A DNA stretch of 64,000 nucleotides, from NCBI GenBank assembly GCA_944380295.1, contig CALWHE010000004.1, positions 40,681 through 104,680 on the forward strand, in the 5' to 3' direction. How positions within the stretch are numbered: the first letter of the stretch is position 1; each line of letters begins with the position of its first letter. Shown here piece by piece: positions 49,844-61,021 of this stretch. The DNA comes from an uncultured Christensenellaceae bacterium (GTDB taxonomy: Bacteria > Bacillota > Clostridia > Christensenellales > UBA3700). A program made the position numbers and the translations under genes. Below the pieces are notes generated by a model, which worked only from the letters and a program-made list of their open reading frames with translations, did not search any database and was not told the DNA's origin.

Positions 49844-50965
49844 ATGAAGATTTTGTGTGACGTTCTCGATCTTACGGACGCTTTGGGCAAGGTGACCCGC
49901 GCGCTTCCTTCCAAGGTGATGATAGGCGTGAATAACGACGGCATCAAATTGAGCGCATACGGCGACAAGGTCACTCTCACCGCCAATGATATGGAATACG
50001 AAATAGAAAACACCATTCGTGCGGTGGTGCAGGAAGAAGGCGAAGTGCTGGTGCCGGGAAAATATATGTATGAGATAGTAAAAAGGATAGAAAGCGGCGC
50101 ACAGGTAGACATATACAGCATAGAAGAAGAGATAATACATATCAAATACATGGATAACGAAGCGCAGCTGAGCAAATTCAGACTGGAAGACTTTGTGCCG
50201 CTCACCGGCGGGGAAGAAGATTATGAGATAAGCTTCAATATCCCGCAGAAAGATCTGAAAAGATTGATAGAAAAAACCTCTTTTTCCGCCGCAACGGACG
50301 ATAGCAGACCGCAATTCAAAGGCTGCCTTTTCGATATAAAAGGCGCGGACATGAACGTGGTGGCGCTCGACGGTTACAGAATGGCGGTGGCAAGTTATAA
50401 GCTCGCCGCGGAATACGACAATATCCAAGCCGTGGTGCCCGTGAAAACTTTGAACGAAGTTGCCAAACTCATGGAAGAAGAGGAAGAAACGGTGACTTTA
50501 TACTTCTCTTCCAAGCGTTTTTCCGTGAGCATCGGCGAACATACCAAAGTAACGTCAAACCTGCTCTCCGGCAAGTTTTTGGATTATTCGCGCACTATCC
50601 CCTCTTCTTACGAAACCAAACTCACCGTGAACAGCAAACAGCTGCAAGTGAGCCTGGACAGAGCGGCGGTGATGACGCGTTACGATAAGTCCAGCATGGT
50701 GAAAGTGGAGATAAAAGACGGCGTGATGAACGTGCGCGCTTCTTCCAGTATCGGCGAAATAAGCGATATGATCAAGATATACAGCACCGGTAAAGACGTT
50801 ACCCTGCTTTTGAATTGCAAATTCATCATCGACGTGCTTAAAAATTGCGACGGCGAATTTGTGAATATGTCGCTCAACAGCCCCACCGCTCCGTTTATCA
50901 TCGAGCCGATCAACGAAAACGACGCGGAGAAATACGTATACCTTCTCTTACCGATTAGATATTGA
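49844..50965 (+). CDS. dnaN: DNA polymerase III sliding clamp (beta subunit) DnaN
   Basis: The ring-shaped processivity clamp (373 residues) that tethers DNA polymerase to DNA. The length and three-domain layout are typical: an N-terminal MKILCDVLDLTDALGKVTRALP, an internal FKGCLFDIKGADMNVVALDGYRMAV and the C-terminal YLLLPIRY, equivalent to the conserved PVRL-type ending that forms the peptide-binding pocket edge. AGAGGT precedes the ATG. In most Bacillota it follows dnaA; here it follows a repeat cluster and has its own promoter. Confidence 0.96.
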   Translation: MKILCDVLDLTDALGKVTRALPSKVMIGVNNDGIKLSAYGDKVTLTANDMEYEIENTIRAVVQEEGEVLVPGKYMYEIVKRIESGAQVDIYSIEEEIIHIKYMDNEAQLSKFRLEDFVPLTGGEEDYEISFNIPQKDLKRLIEKTSFSAATDDSRPQFKGCLFDIKGADMNVVALDGYRMAVASYKLAAEYDNIQAVVPVKTLNEVAKLMEEEEETVTLYFSSKRFSVSIGEHTKVTSNLLSGKFLDYSRTIPSSYETKLTVNSKQLQVSLDRAAVMTRYDKSSMVKVEIKDGVMNVRASSSIGEISDMIKIYSTGKDVTLLLNCKFIIDVLKNCDGEFVNMSLNSPTAPFIIEPINENDAEKYVYLLLPIRY

Positions 50966-51128
50966 CCGCGCGGGCGCTATGAGAATACGCATGAGAGCGC
51001 GCCTTTGTGCGCGCTTTTGCGTAAATGCGCCTTGACAATACAACAAGTATTGCCTGCGGCACCTTTAACCCAAAATCACACACAAATGCATCACTCTCCT
51101 ACATATTCTCATAGACGCCCGCGCGGTC
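50964..51128 (+). repeat. MITE-like element with terminal inverted repeats
   Basis: Inverted ends GACCGCGCGGGCGCTATGAG (from 50964) and CTCATAGACGCCCGCGCGGTC (to 51128) enclose about 115 bases containing a GCGCGCCTTTGTGCGCGC hairpin. The left end overlaps the dnaN stop codon. It is related to the unit at 59011. There is no transposase inside or nearby. Confidence 0.7.
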
Positions 51129-51193
51129 ATTAGTGAGAATAATAAAAAATGATAATAGTAATGAAAAATAAGCTGTTATTAGTGAGAATAATA
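51129..51193 (+). repeat. AT-rich direct repeat between dnaN and gyrB
   Basis: ATTAGTGAGAATAATA occurs at 51129-51144 and 51178-51193 in a very AT-rich stretch. Further right, near-matches to the DnaA box occur on the minus strand at 51407, 51418 and 51467 (TTATCCGCA). The rest of 50966-51602 holds a palindrome copy and the gyrB promoter. Confidence 0.5.
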
Positions 51194-51254
51194 CGAAATA
51201 TAATGTAAATAAATTAATATTACACATACCTTCATAATATAGACGCCCGCGCGG

Positions 51255-51269
51255 GCAGCGTGACGCTGC
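51255..51269. repeat. GCAGCGTGACGCTGC palindrome, copy 4
   Basis: The interspersed palindrome within the dnaN-gyrB gap, followed by ACCC as at 59429. Confidence 0.8.
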
Positions 51270-51489
51270 ACCCTTATTTGCTCCATATCAACCGAAAAAA
51301 TGAATATCCCGATAAAGAGTCGCAGCAGTGTGAAGGAAACGATATAATTTGTATTATTCTCATAAATAACCGCTTATAACACTTGATCGAGTATTGAGAA
51401 GCGATAATGGATAAACACGGATAATTTATTTCAAGGCTCGATCGGGGTGGAGCGCCCCGCGCTCCCTGCGGATAATTCATTTATTTTCC

Positions 51490-51518
51490 TTGCCTTTATT
51501 GCTTTTTTATGGTATAAT
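51490..51518 (+). promoter_or_regulatory. Promoter of gyrB-gyrA
   Basis: TTGCCT (51490-51495), a 17-base spacer ending TGG, and TATAAT (51513-51518). The leader of about 78 bases contains a GCGTGCGCAC-type inverted sequence before the ribosome site. Confidence 0.8.
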
Positions 51519-51584
51519 ACTTTCAATAACTATAATATATGCGTATGCGTGCGCACGTTTAATATTGCGCGTGCGCGCTTGTAA

Positions 51585-53510
<1,926 letters not shown>

Positions 53511-53520
53511 GAGGTGAAAA

Positions 53521-56073
53521 ATGGAAGAAAAGAATAAAAAGAACATAGACGAAATGCTCTCCGGCACCAAAGTGGTGGACGTGAACGTGGAAGGAGAGAT
53601 CAAAAAATCCTTCATCGCTTACGCCATGGCGGTCAACGTATCCCGCGCCATACCGGACGTGCGCGACGGACTCAAACCCGTGCACCGCAGGATACTTTAC
53701 GATATGTATAACGAACTTTCGCTCACTTCCGACAAGCCTTACCGCAAGTGCGCGCTGATAGTGGGCGACGTGCTGGGTAAATTCCACCCGCACGGCGACT
53801 CTTCCGTTTACGACGCTTTGGTCAGACTGGCGCAGGACTTTTCCATCCGCTGCACGCTGGTGGACGGACACGGCAACTTCGGCAGCGTGGACGGCGATCC
53901 GCCCGCGGCTTACCGCTATACGGAGGCAAGACTGAGCAAGATAGCGGTGGAAATGCTGCGCGACATAGAGAAGAAGACGGTGGACTTTTATCCCAACTTC
54001 GACGATACGCGCGAACAGCCCGTGGTGCTGCCCTCGCGTTATCCCAACCTGCTGGTGAACGGCTCGGACGGCATTGCCGTGGGTATGGCAACGTCCATTC
54101 CGCCGCACAACCTGGGCGAAGTGATAAACGGCACCATCGCCCTGCTGGATAATCCCGAAATGGATATAGACGAACTCATCGAATATATCCCCGCGCCCGA
54201 CTATCCCACCGGCGCGCTGATCATGGGCAGATCGGGCATCAAAAAGGCGTATAAGACGGGTAAGGGCAATGCCATTATCCGTTCGCGCACGGAGATAGAG
54301 GAAATGCCCAACGGCAAGAGCCGCATCATCGTCACGGAGATCCCTTATCAGGTGAACAAAGCCAAACTGATAGAGAGCATTGCCGAACTGGTCAAGCAAA
54401 AGAGGATAGAGGGAATAAGCGACGTGCACGAGCAGTCCGACCGCGACGGCATGCGCATAGTGATAGAGGTAAAAAAAGACGTCAGCCCGCAAGTGGTGCT
54501 CAATCTGCTCTTCAAGCACACGCAGATGCAGATAAGCAACCCCATGATCATGCTTGCCCTGGTGGACGGCAGACCCAAGATGCTCAACCTCAAAGAGATC
54601 TTGGAAGAATATATCAAACACCAAAAAGACGTGGTCACCAGGCGCACGAGATACGACCTGGAAAAAGCGCAGGAACGCGAGCATATCTTGATAGGACTGG
54701 TCAAGGCGCTTGCCAACATCGACGAAGTGGTGGAACTGCTGAAAAAATCGCGCGACAGAGCGGACGCGGTGGTCAATCTGACGCAGCGCTTCGAGCTGAG
54801 CGAAAAGCAAGCCAACGCCATTTTGGACATGAGGCTGCAAAGGCTGACTTCCCTGGAAGTGGAGAAGTTGCAGGCGGAACTGGCGGAACTGGAAAAACTC
54901 ATCACCGACCTCAAAGACATTTTGGCAAACCCCGCCCGCGTGGTGGATATAATCAAAACCGAGATGAGCGAAATACGCGACAGATACGCCGACAAGCGCC
55001 GCAGCGAGATATCCATAGATTATTCCGATCTGGACATAGAAGACCTCATCGAACAGGAAGACATTGTGGTGACGGTCACTCACGACGGCTATATCAAGCG
55101 TTTGGCGGTGGACGAATATCGCACCCAGCGCCGCGGCGGAGTGGGCGTGACTGCGCTCAAAACCAAGGAAGAAGACTTTGTGGAAAACGTGATAGCCACC
55201 AACACGCACGTGCCGCTGCTCTTTTTCAGCAATAAGGGCAAGGTTTACCGCATAAAGGGCTGGCAGATACCGGAAACGGGCAAGAACAGCAAGGGCAGAG
55301 CCATGGTGAATCTGCTCACGCTGGACGAAGGCGAAAAGATAAACGCTTACGTGCCCATGCCGGCGGACAGTCAAGGCTATCTGACCATGGCTACCAAGGG
55401 CGGACTTATCAAGAGGACGAGCGTGGAAGAATTTGCGCGCATAAACACCAACGGCAAGATAGCCATCTCCCTCACCGAAGGCGACGAACTCATCGGCGTG
55501 CAGCTTACGTCCGGAGAGGACGAACTGCTCATGGCGTCCACGGGCGGCAAGTGCATCCGCTTTGCCGAAGCGGACGTGCGCCCTACCGGCAGGACCAGCC
55601 AGGGCGTGAGATCCATCAAGATGGACGCGGGCGAAGAAGTGGTGGACATGACCAAGGTCAAAGACGGCGTGGAAGTGTTCACGCTCACGCAAAAGGGCTA
55701 CGGCAAGCGTTCTGACATCGCCGAGTATTCGCTCCAAGGCAGAGCCGGAAAGGGCGTGAAAGCGGGTAAATTGACGGATAAGACGGGCAACATCGTCAAC
55801 CTCAAACTGGTGGATCCGGCAAGCGACGACATCATCATCATCGCCGACAACGGCATCACCATCCGCATACACGCGGACGAAGTGTCCAAGATGAGCAGAG
55901 CCACGCAGGGCGTGAAAGTCATGAGATTGAAAGACGAAAGCGCGCAGGTGGTGGCGTGCGCGATCGTGCCGCGCTCGGAAGACGAAGAGGTGACGCACCT
56001 TGAAGAAGGCGCGGCGGAAGAGGCGGAAAACGCCGCCGAAAGCAACGGCGCAGAACCCAAGCCCGAAGAGTAA
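53521..56073 (+). CDS. gyrA: DNA gyrase subunit A
   Basis: DNA-cleaving subunit, 850 residues. The catalytic tyrosine lies in AAYRYTE (Tyr133). The GyrA box TQRRGGVG in the C-terminal beta-pinwheel marks it as gyrase rather than topoisomerase IV. The quinolone-determining region reads [17 protein letters not shown], keeping the serine and aspartate at the positions usually altered in resistant strains. A Glu-rich acidic tail (about 820-850) ends the protein. GAGGTG precedes the ATG, 10 bases after gyrB. Confidence 0.97.
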   Translation: MEEKNKKNIDEMLSGTKVVDVNVEGEIKKSFIAYAMAVNVSRAIPDVRDGLKPVHRRILYDMYNELSLTSDKPYRKCALIVGDVLGKFHPHGDSSVYDALVRLAQDFSIRCTLVDGHGNFGSVDGDPPAAYRYTEARLSKIAVEMLRDIEKKTVDFYPNFDDTREQPVVLPSRYPNLLVNGSDGIAVGMATSIPPHNLGEVINGTIALLDNPEMDIDELIEYIPAPDYPTGALIMGRSGIKKAYKTGKGNAIIRSRTEIEEMPNGKSRIIVTEIPYQVNKAKLIESIAELVKQKRIEGISDVHEQSDRDGMRIVIEVKKDVSPQVVLNLLFKHTQMQISNPMIMLALVDGRPKMLNLKEILEEYIKHQKDVVTRRTRYDLEKAQEREHILIGLVKALANIDEVVELLKKSRDRADAVVNLTQRFELSEKQANAILDMRLQRLTSLEVEKLQAELAELEKLITDLKDILANPARVVDIIKTEMSEIRDRYADKRRSEISIDYSDLDIEDLIEQEDIVVTVTHDGYIKRLAVDEYRTQRRGGVGVTALKTKEEDFVENVIATNTHVPLLFFSNKGKVYRIKGWQIPETGKNSKGRAMVNLLTLDEGEKINAYVPMPADSQGYLTMATKGGLIKRTSVEEFARINTNGKIAISLTEGDELIGVQLTSGEDELLMASTGGKCIRFAEADVRPTGRTSQGVRSIKMDAGEEVVDMTKVKDGVEVFTLTQKGYGKRSDIAEYSLQGRAGKGVKAGKLTDKTGNIVNLKLVDPASDDIIIIADNGITIRIHADEVSKMSRATQGVKVMRLKDESAQVVACAIVPRSEDEEVTHLEEGAAEEAENAAESNGAEPKPEE

Positions 56074-56080
56074 AAAAACC

Positions 56081-56126
56081 GCGTGCGGCGCCGCCGCACG
56101 CCCAAGCGGGCGTTTTGCCCGCTTGG
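56081..56126 (+). other. Two tandem hairpins after gyrA
   Basis: GCGTGCGGC/GCCGCACGC (56081-56101) is followed at once by CCAAGCGGGC/GCCCGCTTGG (56102-56126). Neither has a T-run, so they are unlikely simple terminators; they may protect the gyrA 3' end or separate it from the next gene. Confidence 0.55.
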
Positions 56127-56166
56127 CAAGGCGCTTTTTCAAGCGGCGCGGCAAAAGGAGAAGGTC

Positions 56167-56586
56167 ATGCAATACAAAAAATTTTCCGACGTTTACTTTG
56201 TGCGGTTGGAGCGCGGAGAAGAGATCCTTTCTTCCCTTTCCGCGTTGGCGGAAAAAGAAAACATCGCTTTGGCGAGCGTGAGCGGTTTGGGCGCCATAGA
56301 CAGATTTACTGCGGGCGTGTTTTTCCCGCAGGAAAAAGTCTACCGCAAAAACGATTTTCATGGCAACTTTGAGATAACCTCGCTTACCGGCACGATCACG
56401 CGCATGGACGGCAAGCCTTATCTGCACCTGCACATCTCCGCGGGCAACGAATACGGCAAGGTCATGGGCGGACACCTCAACGAAGCGCACGTTTCCGCCA
56501 CCTGCGAAGTGGTGGTGCGCACCGTGCAGGGAGAGGTGGGCAGAGCTTTCAGCACTGACATAGGGCTTAACCTGTTCGAGTTTTAA
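56167..56586 (+). CDS. PCC/DUF296-domain protein (PPC fold)
   Basis: A 139-residue protein with the plants-and-prokaryotes-conserved domain: SGLGAIDRFTAGVF, then ITSLTGTITRMDGKPYLHLHISAG and GGHLNEAHVSATCEVVV. The His cluster (HLHIS, GHL, EAH) matches the family's metal-site residues, often Zn-binding. Plant AHL proteins use it for DNA-associated complexes; bacterial function is largely unknown. The start at 56167 has AAAAGGAGAAGG upstream. It is separated from gyrA by two hairpins and probably cotranscribed. Confidence 0.85.
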   Translation: MQYKKFSDVYFVRLERGEEILSSLSALAEKENIALASVSGLGAIDRFTAGVFFPQEKVYRKNDFHGNFEITSLTGTITRMDGKPYLHLHISAGNEYGKVMGGHLNEAHVSATCEVVVRTVQGEVGRAFSTDIGLNLFEF

Positions 56587-56596
56587 CGCCCGGGCG

Positions 56597-56878
56597 ATGG
56601 ACGATAAAGACAAAAAAGAGTTCATCGCCTTTGCGGCGCTTGCAGCGGCGGCGGCGGTCTTTACGCTCGCCGCGCTTTTTTTGATAGTTTCTCCGCTCAT
56701 CACAAAAAGTTATTCTTATGCCGTTTACGGCGCGTCCGCCCTGCTGCTGCTTTGCACGGCGGCGTTTTATTTTGCCCGTAAAAAGCAAATACGCGCGGCG
56801 GCGCGGCAAACGCCGGCGCTCAAAAAGGCGGAAAATAAGGATAAAACGGCTGTTTTTCCACGAAAAATTCATATGTAA
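56597..56878 (+). CDS. Small two-helix membrane protein of unknown function
   Basis: A 93-residue protein with two hydrophobic segments (about 8-32 and 41-60), then a basic tail (ARKKQIRAAARQ). It starts 11 bases after the PCC gene stop with no good ribosome site, so it may be translated by coupling. No family is recognised. The composition matches neighbours, and it is uninterrupted to 56878. Confidence 0.5.
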   Translation: MDDKDKKEFIAFAALAAAAAVFTLAALFLIVSPLITKSYSYAVYGASALLLLCTAAFYFARKKQIRAAARQTPALKKAENKDKTAVFPRKIHM

Positions 56879-56886
56879 AATTTCTG

Positions 56887-56915
56887 TTGCATTTTTTATA
56901 GCGTTGTGTTATGAT
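56887..56915 (+). promoter_or_regulatory. Promoter of the CNNM-rubrerythrin operon
   Basis: TTGCAT (56887-56892), a 17-base spacer ending TGT, and TATGAT (56910-56915). Transcription would start near 56922, eleven bases before a 19-codon leader ORF. Confidence 0.7.
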
Positions 56916-56932
56916 AAAAAACAGAGGACAAT

Positions 56933-56992
56933 ATGGACGACAGTAACGACTCGGATCCACATAATAAAAGCAAAAAGGAGACGAACAATTAA
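56933..56992 (+). CDS. 19-codon leader peptide upstream of the CNNM transporter gene
   Basis: ATG at 56933 with AGAGGA upstream encodes MDDSNDSDPHNKSKKETNN, stopping at TAA 56990-56992. Four of the first eight residues are Asp and a Pro follows. The stop codon touches the 5' arm of the terminator hairpin (56992), the arrangement seen in translation-coupled attenuators. The peptide is not known to me; a sensing role is inference. Confidence 0.45.
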   Translation: MDDSNDSDPHNKSKKETNN

Positions 56993-57033
56993 AGCATAAT
57001 CCGAATATCGCAAGATACGGGTTATGCTTTTTT
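56992..57033 (+). terminator. Attenuator-like terminator before the CNNM gene, with an alternative hairpin
   Basis: AAGCATAA (56992-56999) pairs with TTATGCTT (57022-57029), followed by T-run to 57033. TTATGC (57022-57027) can instead pair with GCATAA (57034-57039), excluding the terminator. The gene starts at 57053, so readthrough must be regulated or leaky. Confidence 0.6.
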
Positions 57034-57052
57034 GCATAAAAAGGAGTAAAAA

Positions 57053-58462
57053 ATGAACTATATTTTAGCGGTCGTGGTGCAGATACTGCTCATCGCGCTC
57101 AACGCAATTTTCGCCGGCACGGAGATCGCGGTCATCTCCGTGAACGAAGCCAAGCTGAAAAAACTGGCGGAAGAAGGCAATAAGCGCGCCAAAAGACTGC
57201 TTTCTTTGACCAAAGACCAATCGAAGGTGCTCTCCACCATTCAGGTCGCCATCACCCTGGCGGGCTTGCTGGGCAGCGCCTTTGCCGCGGACAGCTTTGC
57301 CGAACCGCTGGCAAACGCCATCGTAAACGGCGCCGGCATAGCGCCGGACAGCACGGGCGCAAGCGCCATCCACATCTTGTGCATGATCCTGCTCACCATC
57401 GTGCTGGCATTCTTCAACATCGTGTTCGGCGAGATAATCCCCAAGCGCATAGCCATGCGTAAATCGGAAAAAATGGCGCTGGGCATGTCCGGACTGCTCA
57501 AAGTGGTTTCCGTGCTCTTTGCCCCCTTTGTGTGGCTGCTCACCGTCACTTCCAACGGTATCCTGCGCATGATAGGTATCAAACCGGACGACGAGGACAA
57601 CCCGGTCACGGAAGAAGAGATAGTGCTGATGGCGGAAGCCGGCAGCGAGGCGGGACATATCGCGGAATCGGAAACGGAGCTGATCCAGAACGTGTTCGAC
57701 TTCAAGGATAAGACCGCCGGCGAGGCGTGCACGCACAGAAAAGACGTGATCGCCGTGTTTGCCGGCGACAGCGACAAGGAGTGGGAAGAGACCATTTACG
57801 GCACGCGCCACGGCTATTATCCCGTCTGCGGCGAGGACATGGACGAAGTGGTGGGCATGCTGGACACGCGCGATTATTTCCGCCTGCAAGACCGCTCGCG
57901 GGAAAACGTGATGAAAAAGGCGGTGCACCCGGTGTTTTTCGTGCATGAGAGCATGCCCGCCAACACGCTGTTTTACAAGATGCAGAACGCCCGCGAACAC
58001 GTTGCCATCGTGCTGGACGAGTTCGGCGGCACGGACGGCATCATCACCATACGCGACCTGTTGGAGCTATTGGTGGGCGAGATGACGGATAAGGACGAAA
58101 AAGACGAGTTCGGCGTCAAGCAGCTGGAAGACGGCGGCTGGGAGCTGACCGGACTGGTGCCGATAGAAGAAGCGGAGGAAAAAACCGGCATCACCTTCCC
58201 CGAAGAGAACAAAGAAGACTGCGAAACGGTGAGCGGTTACGTGTGCAACGTGCTGGGTTATATCCCGGACGACGGTGCCACGGCGAGCGCGCGCGACGGC
58301 AACATCGTCATAGACGTGACCAAGGTGGAGCAGCACCGCATAACGGGCGTTGTTTTGCACCTGGAAGAGAAAAAGCCTATTGACGAAGAGGAGAAAAAAG
58401 ACTATAATGAAAGCAGCCGCACAGAAGAAAAAGGCGCGGACAATAAGGAGGACAAACAATGA
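57053..58462 (+). CDS. CNNM/CorC family transporter (DUF21, CBS pair, CorC domain)
   Basis: A 469-residue membrane protein formerly called hemolysin C, now linked to Mg2+ (or Na+/Co2+) transport. The DUF21 domain (about 1-190) includes [20 protein letters not shown] and [18 protein letters not shown] pair spans about 205-335, with [11 protein letters not shown] and [19 protein letters not shown]-terminal CorC/transporter-associated domain follows (about 350-430), and the end is acidic. A leader ORF and attenuator precede it. It overlaps rubrerythrin by 4 bases. Confidence 0.9.
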   Translation: MNYILAVVVQILLIALNAIFAGTEIAVISVNEAKLKKLAEEGNKRAKRLLSLTKDQSKVLSTIQVAITLAGLLGSAFAADSFAEPLANAIVNGAGIAPDSTGASAIHILCMILLTIVLAFFNIVFGEIIPKRIAMRKSEKMALGMSGLLKVVSVLFAPFVWLLTVTSNGILRMIGIKPDDEDNPVTEEEIVLMAEAGSEAGHIAESETELIQNVFDFKDKTAGEACTHRKDVIAVFAGDSDKEWEETIYGTRHGYYPVCGEDMDEVVGMLDTRDYFRLQDRSRENVMKKAVHPVFFVHESMPANTLFYKMQNAREHVAIVLDEFGGTDGIITIRDLLELLVGEMTDKDEKDEFGVKQLEDGGWELTGLVPIEEAEEKTGITFPEENKEDCETVSGYVCNVLGYIPDDGATASARDGNIVIDVTKVEQHRITGVVLHLEEKKPIDEEEKKDYNESSRTEEKGADNKEDKQ

Positions 58463-58998
58463 AAGAACTCAAAGGCACCAAGACCGAGCAAAACCTGATG
58501 ACCGCTTTTGCCGGCGAATCGCAGGCGCGCAACAAATACACCTATTATGCTTCCAAAGCCAAAAAGGACGGCTATGAGCAGATAGCCGCCATTTTTGAGG
58601 AAACCGCCAACAACGAGAAAGAACACGCAAAAATGTGGTTCAAATTGCTCCACGGCGGCATTCCGGACACCATCGCCAACCTGGCGGACGCCGCGGCGGG
58701 CGAAAATTACGAGTGGACGGACATGTATGCCACCTTTGCCAAAGAGGCGGAAGAAGAAGGCTTTGCGGAAATAGCGCGCCAGTTCAGAGGCGTGGCGGCG
58801 ATAGAAAAAACGCACGAAGAGCGCTACCGCAAATTGCTTGCCAACATAGAAGGCGGCGTGGTCTTCTCCCGCGACGGAGATATGATCTGGGAGTGCCGCA
58901 ACTGCGGACATATCCACATCGGCAAACAGGCGCCTGAGGTCTGCCCCGTTTGCGCTCACCCCAAAGCATACTTTCAACTGCGCAAAGAAAACTATTAA
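58459..58998 (+). CDS. rbr: Rubrerythrin
   Basis: A 179-residue anaerobic oxidative-stress protein that reduces hydrogen peroxide. Residues 1-140 are the ferritin-like diiron domain with [27 protein letters not shown] (ExxH) and [15 protein letters not shown] (ExxH). The C-terminal rubredoxin-like domain has [10 protein letters not shown] and [12 protein letters not shown], the two CxxC pairs for iron. It is coupled by a 4-base overlap to the CNNM gene. Its presence supports an anaerobic host. Confidence 0.96.
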   Translation: MKELKGTKTEQNLMTAFAGESQARNKYTYYASKAKKDGYEQIAAIFEETANNEKEHAKMWFKLLHGGIPDTIANLADAAAGENYEWTDMYATFAKEAEEEGFAEIARQFRGVAAIEKTHEERYRKLLANIEGGVVFSRDGDMIWECRNCGHIHIGKQAPEVCPVCAHPKAYFQLRKENY

Positions 58999-59010
58999 TG
59001 TTGGCGCCGA

Positions 59011-59357
59011 ACAGGCGCTATGCGAAAGCATACTAGAGCGCGCCTTCGGGCGCGCTTTTGCACAAATGCACCTTGACAATACCGCAAGAGTATTGCCTGC
59101 GGTGCCTTTGTGCAAAATCACACCCGAATCCATCGCTCTACTATACATTCGCATAGACGCCTGTCCGGCTTTTTTGAGCGCCTTTCTCTCCGACCGAAGT
59201 TTTACAGATTGAAATGATAGTGTGCCTTTTGCGCGCCTTCGGGCGCGCTTTTGCACAAATGCACCTTGACAATACCGCAATAGGACAGCCTGCGGTGCCT
59301 TTGTGCAAAATCACACCCTGATCCATCGCTCTACTATACATTCGCATAGACGCCTGT
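59011..59357 (-). repeat. Two MITE-like units in tandem, inverted relative to those before dnaN
   Basis: Unit 59011-59164 starts ACAGGCGCTATGCGAA and ends TTCGCATAGACGCCTGT; unit 59165-59357 has the same right end. Both contain a GCGCGCC-TTCG-GGCGCGC hairpin and CACCTTGACAATACCGCAA, and they match the array at 49206 on the opposite strand. No ORF is credible. Confidence 0.75.
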
Positions 59358-59361
59358 CCGG

Positions 59362-59376
59362 GCAGCGTGACGCTGC
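59362..59376. repeat. GCAGCGTGACGCTGC palindrome, copy 5
   Basis: The interspersed palindrome directly after the MITE-like pair, the mirror of its position at 49188. Confidence 0.8.
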
Positions 59377-59428
59377 ACTCCGATATGCTTCGCAGTGGCG
59401 GGAATATTGTTAATCGCTACTCTTCGCA

Positions 59429-59443
59429 GCAGCGTGACGCTGC
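59429..59443. repeat. GCAGCGTGACGCTGC palindrome, copy 6
   Basis: A second copy 67 bases to the right of copy 5, followed by ACCC. Confidence 0.8.
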
Positions 59444-59466
59444 ACCCTTTTTTGGCAAGTGCGTTC

Positions 59467-59542
59467 TGTCCACTAAAGTGGACACTTCAAAATGTAATCA
59501 AAAGTATTGTCTGTTTCTTAGATTTGTCCACTTTTGTGGACA
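59467..59542. repeat. Pair of TGTCCAC/GTGGACA palindromes, right (inverted) copy
   Basis: TGTCCAC-TAAA-GTGGACA (59467-59484) and TGTCCAC-TTTT-GTGGACA (59525-59542). The sequence between them (ending AAAAGTATTGTCTGTTTCTT) is the reverse complement of the left copy at 49093-49165. Confidence 0.75.
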
Positions 59543-59643
59543 CCGGTAGAAAAAGTTACTTCAAGGCACGATCGGGGGTGGAGCGCCCCGCGCTCCCGTC
59601 ACGCTGCCGCCCCGCGCTCCCCGCCACGCACGACGAGCGCAGA

Positions 59644-59937
59644 GCTGTATCGTCTTTCTGTCGCTCTTGTTATGTTTTATAACATTTTATTTAATGTGCC
59701 CACAGCACCGCCACGTTTGCGATGCGCCGCTTTGCGGCAGTATGAGCAAACATTTCACGTGCCCTCTCGTCGCTTGCGGTTTGAGGGCACATTTCACGTT
59801 TTTGCCAACTCGTTGGCAAAAACATTTCACTTTTGCGCAGCAGTATAAGTTCGCTTACCGCTCACTTATATCTGCGCAAAAATTTCACGTCCGGAGCAAG
59901 GGCGCATTTCTTCGCTTATCGCTCATTGCGCCCTTGC
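59644..59937 (-). repeat. Modular hairpin array, copy H3 (inverted)
   Basis: Read on the minus strand it has the same hairpin order as H1: GCAAGGGCGCA/TGCGCCCTTGC (59896-59937), TTTTGCGCAG-type, GTTTTTGCCAAC/GTTGGCAAAAAC, GTGCCCTC/GAGGGCAC, and GTTTGC/GCAAAC (59715-59751) enclosing GCCGC/GCGGC. The flanking GGAGCGCCCCGCGCTCC palindrome (59580) is shared with H1. It lies 16 bases from the recF stop. Confidence 0.85.
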
Positions 59938-59952
59938 GCAGGACATACATTG

Positions 59953-61020
59953 TTATTTCGTTTTAATGATGTTTGCTTCCACTTCTTCTTCATACTCCGT
60001 GCAGGTGATGATGGTCTGCAAAGAAGAAGTCTGTTCCAAAAGCGTTTTTCTGCGCCCTTCGTCCAGCTCCGAGAGCACGTCGTCGAGCAGCAGCACTGGC
60101 TGTTCGCCCGTGTTGTCCGCAAAGAGGGCTATTTCCGCCAATTTGAGCGAGAGCGCCGCCGTGCGCTGCTGCCCCTGCGAGCCGAACTTGCGCACGTCCA
60201 CGCCGTCTAAAAGTATTTTTATGTCGTCTTTGTGCGGACCCACGGTGGTGTATTGCAGGGCGCAGTCTTTTTCGTAATTCAAAAACAGTTTTTGCGACAA
60301 TACGTCCGCTATCTGCTTTTCCTCTCCGTCGGGCGCGTCGCTCTCATATGCCAAAGAGAGATTTTCCTTGCCCCCGCTCAGAACAAGGTGCCGTTCGGCG
60401 GCAAAGGTTTTCAGCTCGCGGGCAAAGGCGTAGCGCGCCTTCACCACCCTTGCGCCTTCCGCGGCAAGCTGAACGTCCCACACTTGCAGAGAGTTTTTCA
60501 GATCTTCGCCGGGGGAAAGCGTTTTGAGCAGCTTGTTGCGCCGCGCCAGCACGGCGTTATAACGCGAGAGCGCAAACAGATAGGAAGAGGACTGCTGCGA
60601 GAGCGAAACGTCCATGAACCTGCGCCGTTCCGCAGGCGCGTCTTTTACCAGTTTAAGCTCGTCCGGAGAGAAAAAAACTATTCCTAGGGTGCCTATCAGC
60701 TGGGACAGGCGGGAGATGGGGATCCCGTCTATCGCCACGCGCTTTTTCTCGCGCGAATCTATATACATGTCAATGGTGTGGGCGCGGAATTTCTTTTGCA
60801 ATTCCAGATGGATATAAGCGCCCTTTTCTCCCCATAAGATGACGTCTTTATCCCTGCTCACGCGCGGCGAGCCGCCTAAACCGCACATATAAACGCTTTC
60901 CAAGAGGTTGGTCTTGCCCGTGGCGTTGGGACCCATGATGACGTTAAGCCCTTGCGTAAAACACACGGTCTTTTCGGCGTAATTGCGGAAGTTGTGCAAA
61001 GTCACTTTTTTTACGAACAT
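59953..61020 (-). CDS. recF: DNA replication and repair protein RecF
   Basis: An SMC-like ATPase (355 residues) that loads RecA at gaps. Walker A is GPNATGKTNL (about residue 31), the signature is SQGQQRTAALSLKLAE, and Walker B is VLLLDDVLSELD. VTLHNFRNYAEKTVCF marks the typical N-terminus. In most Bacillota recF lies beside dnaN; here it is on the other strand, 9 kb beyond gyrA, directly after rsmG with one base between stop and start. The 3' end abuts the hairpin array H3. Confidence 0.95.
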   Translation of the reverse strand: MFVKKVTLHNFRNYAEKTVCFTQGLNVIMGPNATGKTNLLESVYMCGLGGSPRVSRDKDVILWGEKGAYIHLELQKKFRAHTIDMYIDSREKKRVAIDGIPISRLSQLIGTLGIVFFSPDELKLVKDAPAERRRFMDVSLSQQSSSYLFALSRYNAVLARRNKLLKTLSPGEDLKNSLQVWDVQLAAEGARVVKARYAFARELKTFAAERHLVLSGGKENLSLAYESDAPDGEEKQIADVLSQKLFLNYEKDCALQYTTVGPHKDDIKILLDGVDVRKFGSQGQQRTAALSLKLAEIALFADNTGEQPVLLLDDVLSELDEGRRKTLLEQTSSLQTIITCTEYEEEVEANIIKTK

Positions 61021-61021
61021 G

